A stretch of 64,000 nucleotides of DNA from a virus: positions 1 through 64,000 of the IMG/VR virus record IMGVR_UViG_3300032236_001530; one strand, given 5' to 3'. The stretch's first letter is position 1. Each line of letters starts with the position of its first letter. The notes under the pieces were generated by a model that saw nothing but the letters and a program-made list of their open reading frames with translations, was not told the origin of the DNA and made no database searches. The position numbers were made by a program, and so were the translations under genes. This document shows positions 7,727-16,138 of this stretch, one piece after another.

Positions 7727-7763
7727 GTTGCAAAAATAAGGAATTAATTTAATAATATAAGGA

Positions 7764-7973
7764 TTAAACCCCAATCAATTTCTTTCTCTTAGAAAAATTA
7801 TACATAACGGCTACAACTAAAACAACGGCTACAAATGATAAGAATAGTGGTATGTAATAATTTTGATGATGTTGAATTGGATAACCAATACCTGGTACCC
7901 ATCTTGATGTATCAACTTGTGCAAATACCGATCCTGATAAAAAGGTAAGAAATATAAATAAAATGTTTTTCAT
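7764..7973 (-). CDS. Small exported membrane protein
   Basis: 69 residues from the second ATG (7973), giving a standard signal peptide MKNILFIFLTFLSGSVFAQ; the ATG at 7988 would add five residues. After a short hydrophilic stretch there is one membrane helix (about 40-58, LFLSFVAVVLVVAVMYNF) and a basic end FSKRKKL. Likely an inner-membrane protein with an N-out segment. Role unknown. Confidence 0.55.
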   Translation of the reverse strand: MKNILFIFLTFLSGSVFAQVDTSRWVPGIGYPIQHHQNYYIPLFLSFVAVVLVVAVMYNFSKRKKLIGV

Positions 7974-8036
7974 GATGTTTTTTTGCATTTATATAGCTTA
8001 TGATAAAGTATGTTTATTAATTATGATATATAATTA

Positions 8037-8126
8037 ATGTTTATTTATTTAGGGTTTGTATCTACTATAGTGCTTTTGTTTTTAATTGATGTTTTTATAT
8101 TTAAAAAGATTAAGAAATCAAAGTGA
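8037..8126 (+). CDS. 29-residue single-helix membrane peptide
   Basis: ATG at 8037, with ATATATAATTA directly before it. The product MFIYLGFVSTIVLLFLIDVF continues into a basic end with Lys-Lys-x-Lys-Lys. One membrane helix with positive C-terminus. Located 18 nt before a leader gene. Small and unsupported by homology, but composition and upstream element fit a real gene. Confidence 0.45.
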   Translation: MFIYLGFVSTIVLLFLIDVFIFKKIKKSK

Positions 8127-8144
8127 GTTATTAATATATATGTT

Positions 8145-8450
8145 ATGGAAAATATTAAAAGTTTTGAAAGTTTCACAAATGAAGGGTTGAAAAGTAAGAT
8201 AGCAACAGGTGCTGTGGCTTTATCTACATTAATGCCTATGTCTGGTAAATCACAAGATAAAGATGGTGATAAAACTGAAGATAAAAAAGAACAAGTTTAT
8301 ACAGCTACTAGAATTGGTAAGTTAAAAAATTATAATGTTGTTTATTTCAAAAGAGATACTAAGTCAAAATTTTCTTTTTATCCAATCTTTATAAAACTAA
8401 AAGACACTACTAGAACCTATAATGTAGGTGATACTATACAAGTACAATAA
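8145..8450 (+). CDS. Leader-bearing small protein
   Basis: 101 residues, TTAATATATA 8 nt before the ATG. Starts MENIKSFE-SFTNEGL, a leader variant ending S-F-E. A short hydrophobic stretch (IATGAVALSTLMPM, about 19-32) is followed by a charged linker and a beta-rich end YNVGDTIQVQ. The same YNVGDTI end occurs in the lipoprotein at 27847. Function unknown. Confidence 0.62.
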   Translation: MENIKSFESFTNEGLKSKIATGAVALSTLMPMSGKSQDKDGDKTEDKKEQVYTATRIGKLKNYNVVYFKRDTKSKFSFYPIFIKLKDTTRTYNVGDTIQVQ

Positions 8451-8451
8451 T

Positions 8452-8805
8452 ATGAAACACTTAAAATCATACAACGAGTCATTTACTTCTGATATTATAC
8501 CAATGGCGGCATCTATGCTTTCTGTATTAGCCTTAGTTACGATACCATTTATACCAGTAGCTTTAGCTGATGCTAAAAAAGATAAAGAAGATAAATTAAA
8601 AAAGATGGCTATCAGAGATAGTGTCATGAGAACTATCTTAGAAAAGATAGGTAGAAACTATCAAGCTCAGGCTTTATTGAACTCTTATAAATTAGGTGAA
8701 ATAAGTATTGAAGAGTTTGCTAATAAGATGAAAAGTATATTAAAACTTATTTTAACACCGACTCAATATGGTTATTGTGAAGATGTTATAGATAGCTTAA
8801 AATAG
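8452..8805 (+). CDS. Leader-bearing protein with a hydrophobic segment
   Basis: 117 residues from the ATG at 8452, one base after the previous stop. Leader MKHLKSYNE-SF. A long hydrophobic stretch (about 15-37, IPMAASMLSVLALVTIPFIP) could span a membrane. The rest is a helical basic domain with an oligomerisation-like C-terminus. If packaged in the head, the hydrophobic segment suggests a role at the host membrane after injection. This is inference. Confidence 0.62.
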   Translation: MKHLKSYNESFTSDIIPMAASMLSVLALVTIPFIPVALADAKKDKEDKLKKMAIRDSVMRTILEKIGRNYQAQALLNSYKLGEISIEEFANKMKSILKLILTPTQYGYCEDVIDSLK

Positions 8806-8822
8806 TTTTAATCAATTTTATA

Positions 8823-9185
8823 TTACCATCTTCCTTGTTCTCTTAATCCTTTATATGTTTCTAATTCTTCACCAGTTTTAACCCAGTGATTCCAATTCTT
8901 TCTTAATTTATCAAAATCATAATCTAAAGCCGAACCACCGTGTCTTTTTACATGCGACATAACAGATTCAGATACAATAGAAAAATGGTCGTATTCATTT
9001 TTACCACAACCACAAGCGGTTGACCTGCCGTTGTTATATTCCCAAACTAAAGGTTTAAGATTACAATTAGGACAAACGAGCCACCCATCTAATTTATTAG
9101 GAATTTGGTAAGCAGATATACATTTGTATTTACCACTAATTATATCAATTTTAATATCTCTTACTGATTGTGTGGTATTATCCAT
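8823..9185 (-). CDS. Zinc-ribbon-like protein
   Basis: 120 residues from the ATG at 9185. Contains CPNC at about 43-46 and C-G-C-G about 24 residues later, a C-x2-C...C-x-C arrangement that could bind one zinc ion. The C-terminal half is helical and basic (HVKRHGG, LRKNWNHWVKTGEEL). May be a nucleic-acid-binding protein. No family assigned. Confidence 0.55.
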   Translation of the reverse strand: MDNTTQSVRDIKIDIISGKYKCISAYQIPNKLDGWLVCPNCNLKPLVWEYNNGRSTACGCGKNEYDHFSIVSESVMSHVKRHGGSALDYDFDKLRKNWNHWVKTGEELETYKGLREQGRW

Positions 9186-9236
9186 ACTTTTTATTTGACT
9201 TATTTTATTAATTCTACAAACCAAGTATCTTACGCT

Positions 9237-9794
9237 TTAGCATAATATTGAATTTAATTTATAATCTCTAATTGCTAATTCTCTTTCTGCCTTTTCTTCC
9301 CAAATACGATAAGACGTATATTGAGAATCACCTGCCTTCCAAATACCCATCACATCAAACTCATGTGGATTGAAACCAGCTTTGGTTTCATTAAACATAA
9401 CATTGTAAGGAGTATAAATATTCTTTTTAAGACCTTTATACTTACCTTCTGTCTCTACTACATCACCAGGTAAAGTAGCACCTGAATAAGATATCTGACT
9501 TTCACCACACGGAACAAGGGTAATAATACCCTTATTCTTAATCAACTGAACATCTTCTGAACTTGCTGCCGCCCTCATTACACGAACTGATTGCTCAAGA
9601 AAATCAGGATCTGATTTATCCATATTATAAATCTGATAAGAAGCAGAAACATTAGAACCACCAAACATAAAGTAAGGTGCCTCCCAATTCATTCTACCTA
9701 AAAAATCCGTCTTACGATTATAAAAGAACAACCAGTCATGTAATAACTGATTATCATACAACCAAACAGAATATATTTTATAAATTAGATCCAT
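9237..9794 (-). CDS. Protein with shared C-terminal tail, unknown
   Basis: 185 residues. N-terminal half aromatic-rich (LLHDWLFFYNRKTDFLG, MNWEAPYFMFGG), then a beta-rich segment, and a C-terminal helix ending LAIRDYKLNSILC. One of the larger tail-bearing proteins, again of unrelated body. Overlaps the upstream gene by 17 nt. Function unknown. Confidence 0.58.
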   Translation of the reverse strand: MDLIYKIYSVWLYDNQLLHDWLFFYNRKTDFLGRMNWEAPYFMFGGSNVSASYQIYNMDKSDPDFLEQSVRVMRAAASSEDVQLIKNKGIITLVPCGESQISYSGATLPGDVVETEGKYKGLKKNIYTPYNVMFNETKAGFNPHEFDVMGIWKAGDSQYTSYRIWEEKAERELAIRDYKLNSILC

Positions 9795-9978
9795 TGTCTA
9801 ATACCTTTTCGATTTTAGAATCTCTTGTTGACTTTATTCGTTCAAGTTCCATTTGGATTTTAATCAAAGTGACTTCATCACAGACTCTATCCATCTGATT
9901 ATAAACAGATTCAACACCCCGTATATATAACTCTTGTAGGAATGCTAATCTTTTTTCTTTCCTTTCTAAAGTATTCAT
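9778..9978 (-). CDS. Small helical protein; operon head
   Basis: 66 residues, almost entirely helical and charged, with a tail-like segment RDSKIEKVL before a short extension (DNGSNL). The -7 box TATCTTTG lies upstream (9993-10000 as CAAAGATA on the plus strand), within 25 nt of the ATG. Starts a two-gene operon with 9237-9794. Confidence 0.5.
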   Translation of the reverse strand: MNTLERKEKRLAFLQELYIRGVESVYNQMDRVCDEVTLIKIQMELERIKSTRDSKIEKVLDNGSNL

Positions 9979-10028
9979 TATAATATTTTTAGCAAAGATA
10001 AAGTATTTATTATCAATAAAAAAATAAT

Positions 10029-10673
10029 TTATAAAGATTTAAACATACTTATTGTTTTTATTGGGTCTTCTGTTGAAAAAACAGAATTACCAGCCACAAG
10101 TGCATCAGCACCTGTATCCATTAACAATTTAGCATTACTTAAATTAACACCACCATCTATTTCAATAATAGGATTGACCTTATTAATTTCTATTAAATAT
10201 TTTAATTGTTTTACTTTTTTATAGGTGTTGGTAATGAAACTCTGACCACCAAAGCCAGGATTTACCGACATAATCAAAACTAAATCAACAGCTGAAATAA
10301 TATCTTCTAAAGTATTAATTGGTGTGTGAGGATTAATAGCAACACCAGCTTTCATTCCAGCTGACTTAATAGCAGCAATAGTGCGATGTAAATGTGGTGA
10401 GCATTCGGAATGTATTGTTAAAATATCAGCACCTGCGTCTCTGAATTCATTGATCCATTTCTCTGGTTCAACTATCATAAGATGTGTGTCTAATGTTTTA
10501 TTGGTTAATTTTTTAATGGCTTTAAGTACGGGTAAGCCAAAAGATATGTTCGGTACGAATCTACCATCCATGATATCAATATGTAACCAATCGCATTCGG
10601 ATTGATTAAGCATTTCAATATCTCGCTGTAGATTAGCGAAATCTGCGGATAAAACTGAAGGTGATAGTATCAT
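10029..10673 (-). CDS. rpe: Ribulose-phosphate 3-epimerase
   Basis: 214 residues, the normal length for this TIM-barrel enzyme, which interconverts ribulose 5-phosphate and xylulose 5-phosphate. Visible family motifs: S-P-S-V-L-S-A-D-F at the N-terminus, HIDIMDGRFVPNISFG with the metal ligands, DTHLMI, VLIMSVNPGFGGQSF, and EIDGGVN near the end with the second catalytic Asp. Uncommon in a phage. By analogy with pentose-phosphate genes carried by other phages it could support nucleotide synthesis. It follows 10703-11461 in the same direction. Confidence 0.93.
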   Translation of the reverse strand: MILSPSVLSADFANLQRDIEMLNQSECDWLHIDIMDGRFVPNISFGLPVLKAIKKLTNKTLDTHLMIVEPEKWINEFRDAGADILTIHSECSPHLHRTIAAIKSAGMKAGVAINPHTPINTLEDIISAVDLVLIMSVNPGFGGQSFITNTYKKVKQLKYLIEINKVNPIIEIDGGVNLSNAKLLMDTGADALVAGNSVFSTEDPIKTISMFKSL

Positions 10674-10702
10674 ATGAGTTATATAATAATGTATATGATT
10701 GT

Positions 10703-11461
10703 TTAAATTAAAGACTTAATATTTAATTTTTCATCTTGACTTTGTAACCAAGTATTTACTCTTTTACGATAAGACATATGAATATCAGCTTTTTCAATTT
10801 CTTCTTGAGCTTCTTTTAATTCTTTATCATACTTACCAGGTGTGGATTGTTTATATAACTCAATTAAACGCTTATTTATTGATATCATTTCTTCATCACT
10901 ACCATTACTAATATACTCAATTGATTGTTTTAAGCACTTAGCAATTGTAAGATTTTTTTCATACCAACCTCTACCTTTAACCCAAGCAATTTCATCAGGT
11001 GTTAAAACAATATCTTTTTCTTGGTAAAAATCATCTAAAGCTAACATTTCTTTCAAAGCTTTATTGTTACGAGTCAACCACTCAGAGTAATCTTTCATAA
11101 CTTCTGGATTTTGTAAATAAGTAAGAAGACCTGGCTCAAGTAAACCTTTATTTTCTAAAGTCACTAATCCTAAATACAATCTAACAAAATGTAAGTACCT
11201 TCCTTTATGACGATTATAATCACCATCAGTTCCTTCATCTTCCCACACATTATATCCTTTTGTAGGCATATAAAAAATGTTTGACTCTGGGTGTCCGATT
11301 GACCCACCGGTGTGACAATCTTTAACCAAACCTTCTTGGATAAGTTCATCAAGATATTGGGCATATTCACTTGATTTTACTTTGACAATTCCGGATAATC
11401 CTTGACCACTTTGTTTTTGAATTCTGATTAGACTTTTATAAACTTCTGATTTTGTTACCAT
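10703..11461 (-). CDS. Unknown protein, possibly helix-turn-helix at N-terminus
   Basis: 252 residues from the ATG at 11461; the longer frame overlaps the upstream gene. Residues about 1-60 (VYKSLIRIQKQSGQGLSGIV... YLDELIQEGLVK) read like a winged helix-turn-helix. A His/Trp/Tyr-rich middle is followed by a long helical C-terminus ending EKLNIKSLI, a weak form of the common tail. Could be a DNA-binding protein. Confidence 0.5.
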   Translation of the reverse strand: MVTKSEVYKSLIRIQKQSGQGLSGIVKVKSSEYAQYLDELIQEGLVKDCHTGGSIGHPESNIFYMPTKGYNVWEDEGTDGDYNRHKGRYLHFVRLYLGLVTLENKGLLEPGLLTYLQNPEVMKDYSEWLTRNNKALKEMLALDDFYQEKDIVLTPDEIAWVKGRGWYEKNLTIAKCLKQSIEYISNGSDEEMISINKRLIELYKQSTPGKYDKELKEAQEEIEKADIHMSYRKRVNTWLQSQDEKLNIKSLI

Positions 11462-11474
11462 TGATATATTTGTT

Positions 11475-11963
11475 TTATTTATTATAAAATATTCTAGCAC
11501 TTATTACATCACAGCAATGACAAAATGCTGCTAAAGGTGACATAACTCTTTCATCTTTTTTATAATCATCACCTTCACCGTGAATATACTTTAGTGCTAA
11601 CTTTTGATCGTTATTTAGTTGGATATTGAAGTGTTTAATTAATTCGGCTCTTATATCATTATCATTTCTAGGCATGGTTGAAAAGAACCAAGGGTATTCT
11701 GATTGAGAATATTTAATAGGCTTTTCTATATCGTGTAGAAAAAGCACTAAGATAGCATCTGATAAATCAATAGGTGGTTTTAATTGAGCATATAAAATAG
11801 TGGCATATTCCATAGTATTTTTAATATGGTCAAAATAGCCACCTTTCCAATTCTGGTGGTTATGTGATGAACCTTTAGCATCAGGGTAGTTATCTAAAAA
11901 GAATTGCCACATCTGTTTACAAGATTCTTTATTATTATCATTAATAAGCTCTAAGTAATTCAT
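11475..11963 (-). CDS. HD-domain metal-dependent phosphohydrolase-like protein
   Basis: 162 residues. HD-superfamily pattern: His in SHNHQNWKGGYFDHIKN (about 34-50), the HD pair in LVLFLHDIEKP, a further His in Y-I-H-G-E-G-D and a late Asp in CHCCDVISARI. Such domains hydrolyse phosphomonoesters or nucleotides. It is short for the family, so a minimal phage version. Lies in a minus-strand run with 11970-12215 upstream. Confidence 0.72.
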   Translation of the reverse strand: MNYLELINDNNKESCKQMWQFFLDNYPDAKGSSHNHQNWKGGYFDHIKNTMEYATILYAQLKPPIDLSDAILVLFLHDIEKPIKYSQSEYPWFFSTMPRNDNDIRAELIKHFNIQLNNDQKLALKYIHGEGDDYKKDERVMSPLAAFCHCCDVISARIFYNK

Positions 11964-11969
11964 ATCTAT

Positions 11970-12215
11970 TTATAAAATTTCAATTACATCTTGTAAGCAC
12001 AATTTAATAAGACTTGCTTTGATTTCAGAATCAGGTAGTTTTTGTACTTCGGCTAACATCTTTAAATTTCTATCTTTATCCGCATTAGCATCTGATATTA
12101 CACTATCTGAGATACTACTTAGATCTCTGAAATATTTGTTATAACTAATGGATTCATAGTCATCTGGATCCGCATTAGATATTAATTTGTTGATTAAATT
12201 TAATGTACTTGTCAT
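11970..12215 (-). CDS. Small helical protein, operon head
   Basis: 81 residues, helical, acidic, ending LCLQDVIEIL. First gene after the promoter at 12257-12287, upstream of the HD protein. Function unknown. Confidence 0.5.
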   Translation of the reverse strand: MTSTLNLINKLISNADPDDYESISYNKYFRDLSSISDSVISDANADKDRNLKMLAEVQKLPDSEIKASLIKLCLQDVIEIL

Positions 12216-12256
12216 TTTAAGATTTTTTAATTTAATTTATTATCATGATTTAGATA

Positions 12257-12287
12257 CAAAGATAAAAAAGGTATTTGATATAACAAA
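12257..12287 (-). promoter_or_regulatory. Bacteroidota-type promoter for the 12215-10029 operon
   Basis: Read on the minus strand: TTTG (12284-12287), 19 nt spacer, TATCTTTG (12257-12264). This is an exact fit to the TTTG-N19-21-TAnnTTTG consensus of Bacteroidota primary sigma factors. It is divergent from the leader gene at 12303, which has the TTAATATATA element instead. Confidence 0.75.
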
Positions 12288-12302
12288 ATTAATATATAAA
12301 AT

Positions 12303-12602
12303 ATGAAACATCTAAAAAAATATAATGAAAACAAATCATCTTATAGATTAACTATAGTTGATTTTACTGGAGGTGGTGACGGTGTTACTGCTCTTTATGT
12401 TAATGGCGAATTAGAAAAATATGGTGATTACTACCACGATAAAATTGATGAGTGGATTGAAGGATTTGAAGCCGGTGTTAAAATGACTGGTGCTTTTGTA
12501 GAAGTTGAAAAAGAAGAGTGTAAAGACGCTGATATGATTGAAGCCATATCTGAGTTGGCAGATACACCACCACAATCAATACACGATGTTAGAGGAATAT
12601 GA
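12303..12602 (+). CDS. Leader-bearing small protein
   Basis: 99 residues starting MKHLKKYNE-NKSS, with TTAATATATA 4 nt before the ATG. Body beta-rich then acidic helix (EVEKEECKDADMIEAISELA), ending VRGI. Its stop overlaps the next leader gene (ATGA), starting a four-gene leader operon to 14246. Function unknown. Confidence 0.65.
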   Translation: MKHLKKYNENKSSYRLTIVDFTGGGDGVTALYVNGELEKYGDYYHDKIDEWIEGFEAGVKMTGAFVEVEKEECKDADMIEAISELADTPPQSIHDVRGI

Positions 12603-13015
12603 AATACTTAAAAACATATAAAATATTTGAATCTAGTAAAGATGCTTATCATGATTTAATGATGGTTCTAAATGATTTATTTGATGAATGGGGTATTATA
12701 TCATATTCTAATGAAAGATTTGGAGATGATGTTGAAGATTATCCTGAACATAAATTCTGGGCATTTAGAGATGGTAGTGGTGATATTATGACTAACAATA
12801 TAGACTCAATAAAAGATGTTAAAGATATAGTTATTTACAATATATCAACTAATGATAAAGATAAATTCATGAGTGACTTAATAAGTTATAAGGAACAAAT
12901 AGAAAAGGTAACTGGTAAAAAGCTTCAAATACAAGAAGAAGAAGTTAATAACTTATTTAATGATTATATACTCAGATTATGGGATTCATACAAGAAAACA
13001 ATAATTCAGTTATAA
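12599..13015 (+). CDS. Leader-bearing putative internal head protein (paralogous family)
   Basis: 138 residues. Leader MKYLKTYKIFE-SSK ends I-F-E. The family helix follows (LMMVLNDLFDEWGII), then strands and a C-terminal helical extension. At DNA level its first 33 nt nearly equal those of the genes at 13018 and 13437. Function unknown. Confidence 0.7.
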   Translation: MKYLKTYKIFESSKDAYHDLMMVLNDLFDEWGIISYSNERFGDDVEDYPEHKFWAFRDGSGDIMTNNIDSIKDVKDIVIYNISTNDKDKFMSDLISYKEQIEKVTGKKLQIQEEEVNNLFNDYILRLWDSYKKTIIQL

Positions 13016-13017
13016 GT

Positions 13018-13440
13018 ATGAGATACTTGAAAACATATAAAATATTTGAATCATCACATGATGAAATGATGAATGTTCGTTATGGTGCTGATGTAGTGCA
13101 AGAATGTGATTCCGTCATTGCTGATATCAAAGATATGTTATTAGAATTAACAGACGTTGGTCTTCACACTTCAGTTGGTTATACACCAATGACATTAGCA
13201 TATCAAGAAAAAACACCTAAAATATGTGTTGAGATATCAACTTATGTTGGTGTAATAACCGCAAGGACAAGGGTTCATACTGCTGGTAAATTTTTAAAAG
13301 GTGATACCGATTACACATCAGAAGTTAGAGAAACTATTGAAAGAATAAAAGAATATGTTAAGTCAAGAGGTTATCTTAAAGGTGATGGTGAGTGGGAAAG
13401 TAATCACAGACAGATATATCAAATGCTAATACAAAAATGA
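13018..13440 (+). CDS. Leader-bearing putative internal head protein (paralogous family)
   Basis: 140 residues from the ATG at 13018, 2 nt after the previous stop; the longer frame from 12979 lies inside the upstream gene. Leader MRYLKTYKIFE-SSH. Family helix DVADIKDMLLELTDVGL-like (ADIKDMLLELTDVGLHTSVG), then strands, then a second helix (VRETIERIKEYVKSRGYLKG). A clean example of the two-helix family plan. Confidence 0.74.
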   Translation: MRYLKTYKIFESSHDEMMNVRYGADVVQECDSVIADIKDMLLELTDVGLHTSVGYTPMTLAYQEKTPKICVEISTYVGVITARTRVHTAGKFLKGDTDYTSEVRETIERIKEYVKSRGYLKGDGEWESNHRQIYQMLIQK

Positions 13441-14246
13441 GATACTTAAAAACATATAAAATATTTGAATCAACAATATCTAAAACAGAGTTGGTTAACA
13501 AAATTAGATACTATTCTAATTGGTTACATAACTATATGAAAGATGTTAATAAGTACACTACTAGTAATCTTAACTTTGGTTTTTCTTTCAATACTGAATT
13601 AGAGATAAACCAAATATTTAGTGTTACTAATGAATTAAATGACGATTCATCGGATGGTTTGATTACCGCTATCGCAAATGAGTTTATTACATGGTCTAAA
13701 TATTTCACAGAAAATAGATGGGGTTATAGAAAAGAAGATATTATCCGTAGAGGAATGTTTCATGAGTTATTACCTGAAAGTAATATCTACTTTTTTACAG
13801 ACTATGATAACTATACAGATGAATATAAGACAAAGAATAAATATGTTTTGTACACGCAAGAATTAAATCATGATTTATATGTTTATGTTGGTTTAACTAT
13901 TCAAAGATTAATTTCAGGAACTATTTGGGATATTCCTGGAAAGAAACAATTTACAGATATTGATAAAGATTTTATTTTAGATAGTTTAAGATCTGATTAT
14001 GATTTAGATGAAAGTTATATTCTAAAAGCATCTGCTATGATAGATTCTTATAAATTGATACAGAGAAAAGTATCACAAAACAGAGGAATATCTATTAGAT
14101 TACCTTTAATTGGCGAAAGATGGAAACATATTGTAATAGACAACAATTCAGATTTTATGTATAGACTACAATCTTATTTTAATGGTGCTATTTTAATACC
14201 ATCATACTATGATTATTATAAAATATATTTACCATTTTATAAATAA
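13437..14246 (+). CDS. Leader-bearing protein with large unknown body
   Basis: 269 residues, leader MRYLKTYKIFE-STI. The body is Tyr/Asn-rich alpha/beta with a conserved-looking helix near 15-30 (VNKIRYYSNWLHNYMKD) and no recognised enzyme motif. Last gene of the 12303-14246 leader operon. Transcription probably continues to the adhesin at 14284, which has its own TTAATATATA element. Confidence 0.65.
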   Translation: MRYLKTYKIFESTISKTELVNKIRYYSNWLHNYMKDVNKYTTSNLNFGFSFNTELEINQIFSVTNELNDDSSDGLITAIANEFITWSKYFTENRWGYRKEDIIRRGMFHELLPESNIYFFTDYDNYTDEYKTKNKYVLYTQELNHDLYVYVGLTIQRLISGTIWDIPGKKQFTDIDKDFILDSLRSDYDLDESYILKASAMIDSYKLIQRKVSQNRGISIRLPLIGERWKHIVIDNNSDFMYRLQSYFNGAILIPSYYDYYKIYLPFYK

Positions 14247-14283
14247 AGTACTTATTAATTTAAGAAAGATTAATATATAAAAC

Positions 14284-15378
14284 ATGCCAACTACAAGATT
14301 ATTCGCATATAATTCAGGGTCACCTATTTCTGGTGCAAGTCAGTCTGGAAACTTAGCTATATCAAACTCTTATATTAGTGGTTATAATTGGTGGGTTGGA
14401 CCAGATGAATCTTTAGGTTATGTAATTGCTCATACTGATACCAACACCGGTGTAAGAACCGAAAGAAATCACGCTGCTGTTATAGGTGTCAATGCTGTTG
14501 GCTTTTGGAGAACAGCAACTCAATCAGATTCAGCTTTTCTAACTATGTTTAATAACATATTCAATCAAAACTATGCTACAGCTTCTACTGCTGCCGACTG
14601 GTTGAATAATAATGGTTATTGGACTTCTTATTCAACATCAAGTACATTAGGAACAATAGGTAATCCAGCTGTAAGTGCTCAAGCTATTTATAATTCAGGA
14701 CAAACAACAAGTGGATGGTATTATATTAAAACTTCTAATATGGCTTCTGCTAGACAGATATATTGTAATATGACTGACCAAGGTGGTGGTTGGATGTTAA
14801 TGACTTATAATCCAAATGCTAGTTTAGGTCTTGGTACTCCTTATCCAAATCAATGGTTGGGTGGTACTGGATCATTCACCGCATCAGTTTCAATTGATGC
14901 TAGACAAGTTTGGTATCATAATGGAACTGCTCAATGTACTCAAGTTATGAAGATGGCTTCAACAGCTACCGCTTCTTTAATACCTTTACTTTCTAATGTT
15001 ATAATTGCTAATAAAGTAGTTTATACCAATCCAAGTAACTTACAATTAACAGCTACCTTCTCATCAGGAAGTGCTGTATTTGCTAATAATACACCTATGT
15101 CTGGTACTTGGTCCGCTATTAAAGGTCATACTCAAATGACTGGTCCACTAAATGTAAATGCTCCTGGTGATTGGGTTTATGCAACAACTGGACAATGGTG
15201 GACCGTCTGTGGACCATCTACGGCTTATCCAGATTCTCAAGGTAGAAGTGGTAATGCTCAAGGTTCTGGTTCTTGGGTAAATAATAATAATGCTAGTATA
15301 TATGGTATGGTTGATGTTGCTACAAGCGGTAACTCACTTAGTGCTACTATTAAAACCTATGCTGTTTTTATTAAATAA
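14284..15378 (+). CDS. Tail adhesin with fibrinogen-like C-terminal domain
   Basis: 364 residues, TTAATATATA 4 nt before the ATG. The N-terminal ~115 residues (ISGASQSGNLAISN, WWVGPDES, AVGFWRTAT, WLNNNGYWTSY) closely match the N-terminus of the protein at 25471, so they are a shared attachment module. The rest carries fibrinogen-C-like signatures (A-R-Q-I-Y-C-N-M-T-D-Q-G-G-G-W near 155-175 and a Trp/Gly-rich end), a fold often used for carbohydrate binding. Likely a receptor-binding protein on the virion. Confidence 0.75.
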   Translation: MPTTRLFAYNSGSPISGASQSGNLAISNSYISGYNWWVGPDESLGYVIAHTDTNTGVRTERNHAAVIGVNAVGFWRTATQSDSAFLTMFNNIFNQNYATASTAADWLNNNGYWTSYSTSSTLGTIGNPAVSAQAIYNSGQTTSGWYYIKTSNMASARQIYCNMTDQGGGWMLMTYNPNASLGLGTPYPNQWLGGTGSFTASVSIDARQVWYHNGTAQCTQVMKMASTATASLIPLLSNVIIANKVVYTNPSNLQLTATFSSGSAVFANNTPMSGTWSAIKGHTQMTGPLNVNAPGDWVYATTGQWWTVCGPSTAYPDSQGRSGNAQGSGSWVNNNNASIYGMVDVATSGNSLSATIKTYAVFIK

Positions 15379-15388
15379 TTAATTATAT

Positions 15389-15586
15389 ATGGAAAATCTA
15401 AATAAAGTAAACGATACAGATTACACACCAATTAAAGGTGATAATGTTGTTTTAAATGGTAGATTGGGTTATTTACTAGATAACGATTTTAATCAAATAT
15501 TTTGGACTGATACAGAAGAAATTGAAGATTGGTCAGGTGGTTGGTTATCATTTTTAGACGCTGGTGGTCATTTACTTTTAATTTAA
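15389..15586 (+). CDS. Small protein downstream of adhesin
   Basis: 65 residues, acidic, Trp- and Asp-rich (FWTDTEEIEDWSGGWLSFL), predicted all-beta. It follows the adhesin by 10 nt and converges with the minus-strand gene at 15583. Could be an assembly partner of the adhesin. No family recognised. Confidence 0.5.
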   Translation: MENLNKVNDTDYTPIKGDNVVLNGRLGYLLDNDFNQIFWTDTEEIEDWSGGWLSFLDAGGHLLLI

Positions 15587-16068
15587 ATACCCAACTCATC
15601 TAAAGCTTCTCTACGACTCATATAAGCATTAAATCCTGATCTGAATTCAGGACGAGACATTAAGTGATGATATAAAGAATCAGCATCAACTCTAAATATT
15701 GTATTAGGAAATGTTTCTGTATAGGTAGTTACCCTTGATAAAGAATCCCACTTACTAGTATTCTTTTTAATACACTTAACTACAATAGATTTTTGGTTCT
15801 TTTTTACAAACTCAATAATATCACCACTAATAAAATTAGGTCTATTAAATTCTTTAGAACCTGTTTGTACACCAGTTAGATAAGCATATCCATTAAAAGT
15901 ATAAGTACTACCAATCTCAATGTAATCCATAAGCATTGCTCTTTGTTTACTTTCTTTTATTTCCTCTAATCGAGCATTAGCTTTTAACAACTCAGATGAT
16001 TGATTTTGTAGTTGTTTAACCGTCTCAAGATTAGTATTTATTTGTGCTATTATTTGTGCTATTCTCAT
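15583..16068 (-). CDS. Coiled-coil protein with C-terminal tail
   Basis: 161 residues. Residues about 1-45 form a helix with heptads (IIAQINTNLETVKQLQNQSS), followed by a beta-rich domain and the end MSRREALDELGI, a variant of the common tail. The -7 box TATCTTTG is at 16084-16091 on the minus strand, 15 nt before the start. Lone gene between two plus-strand virion genes. Confidence 0.55.
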   Translation of the reverse strand: MRIAQIIAQINTNLETVKQLQNQSSELLKANARLEEIKESKQRAMLMDYIEIGSTYTFNGYAYLTGVQTGSKEFNRPNFISGDIIEFVKKNQKSIVVKCIKKNTSKWDSLSRVTTYTETFPNTIFRVDADSLYHHLMSRPEFRSGFNAYMSRREALDELGI

Positions 16069-16138
16069 ATTTTATTTTATATACAAAGATAGTAAAAGAT
16101 ATTAAATATATACACATGATTAAAAATAATTATTATTA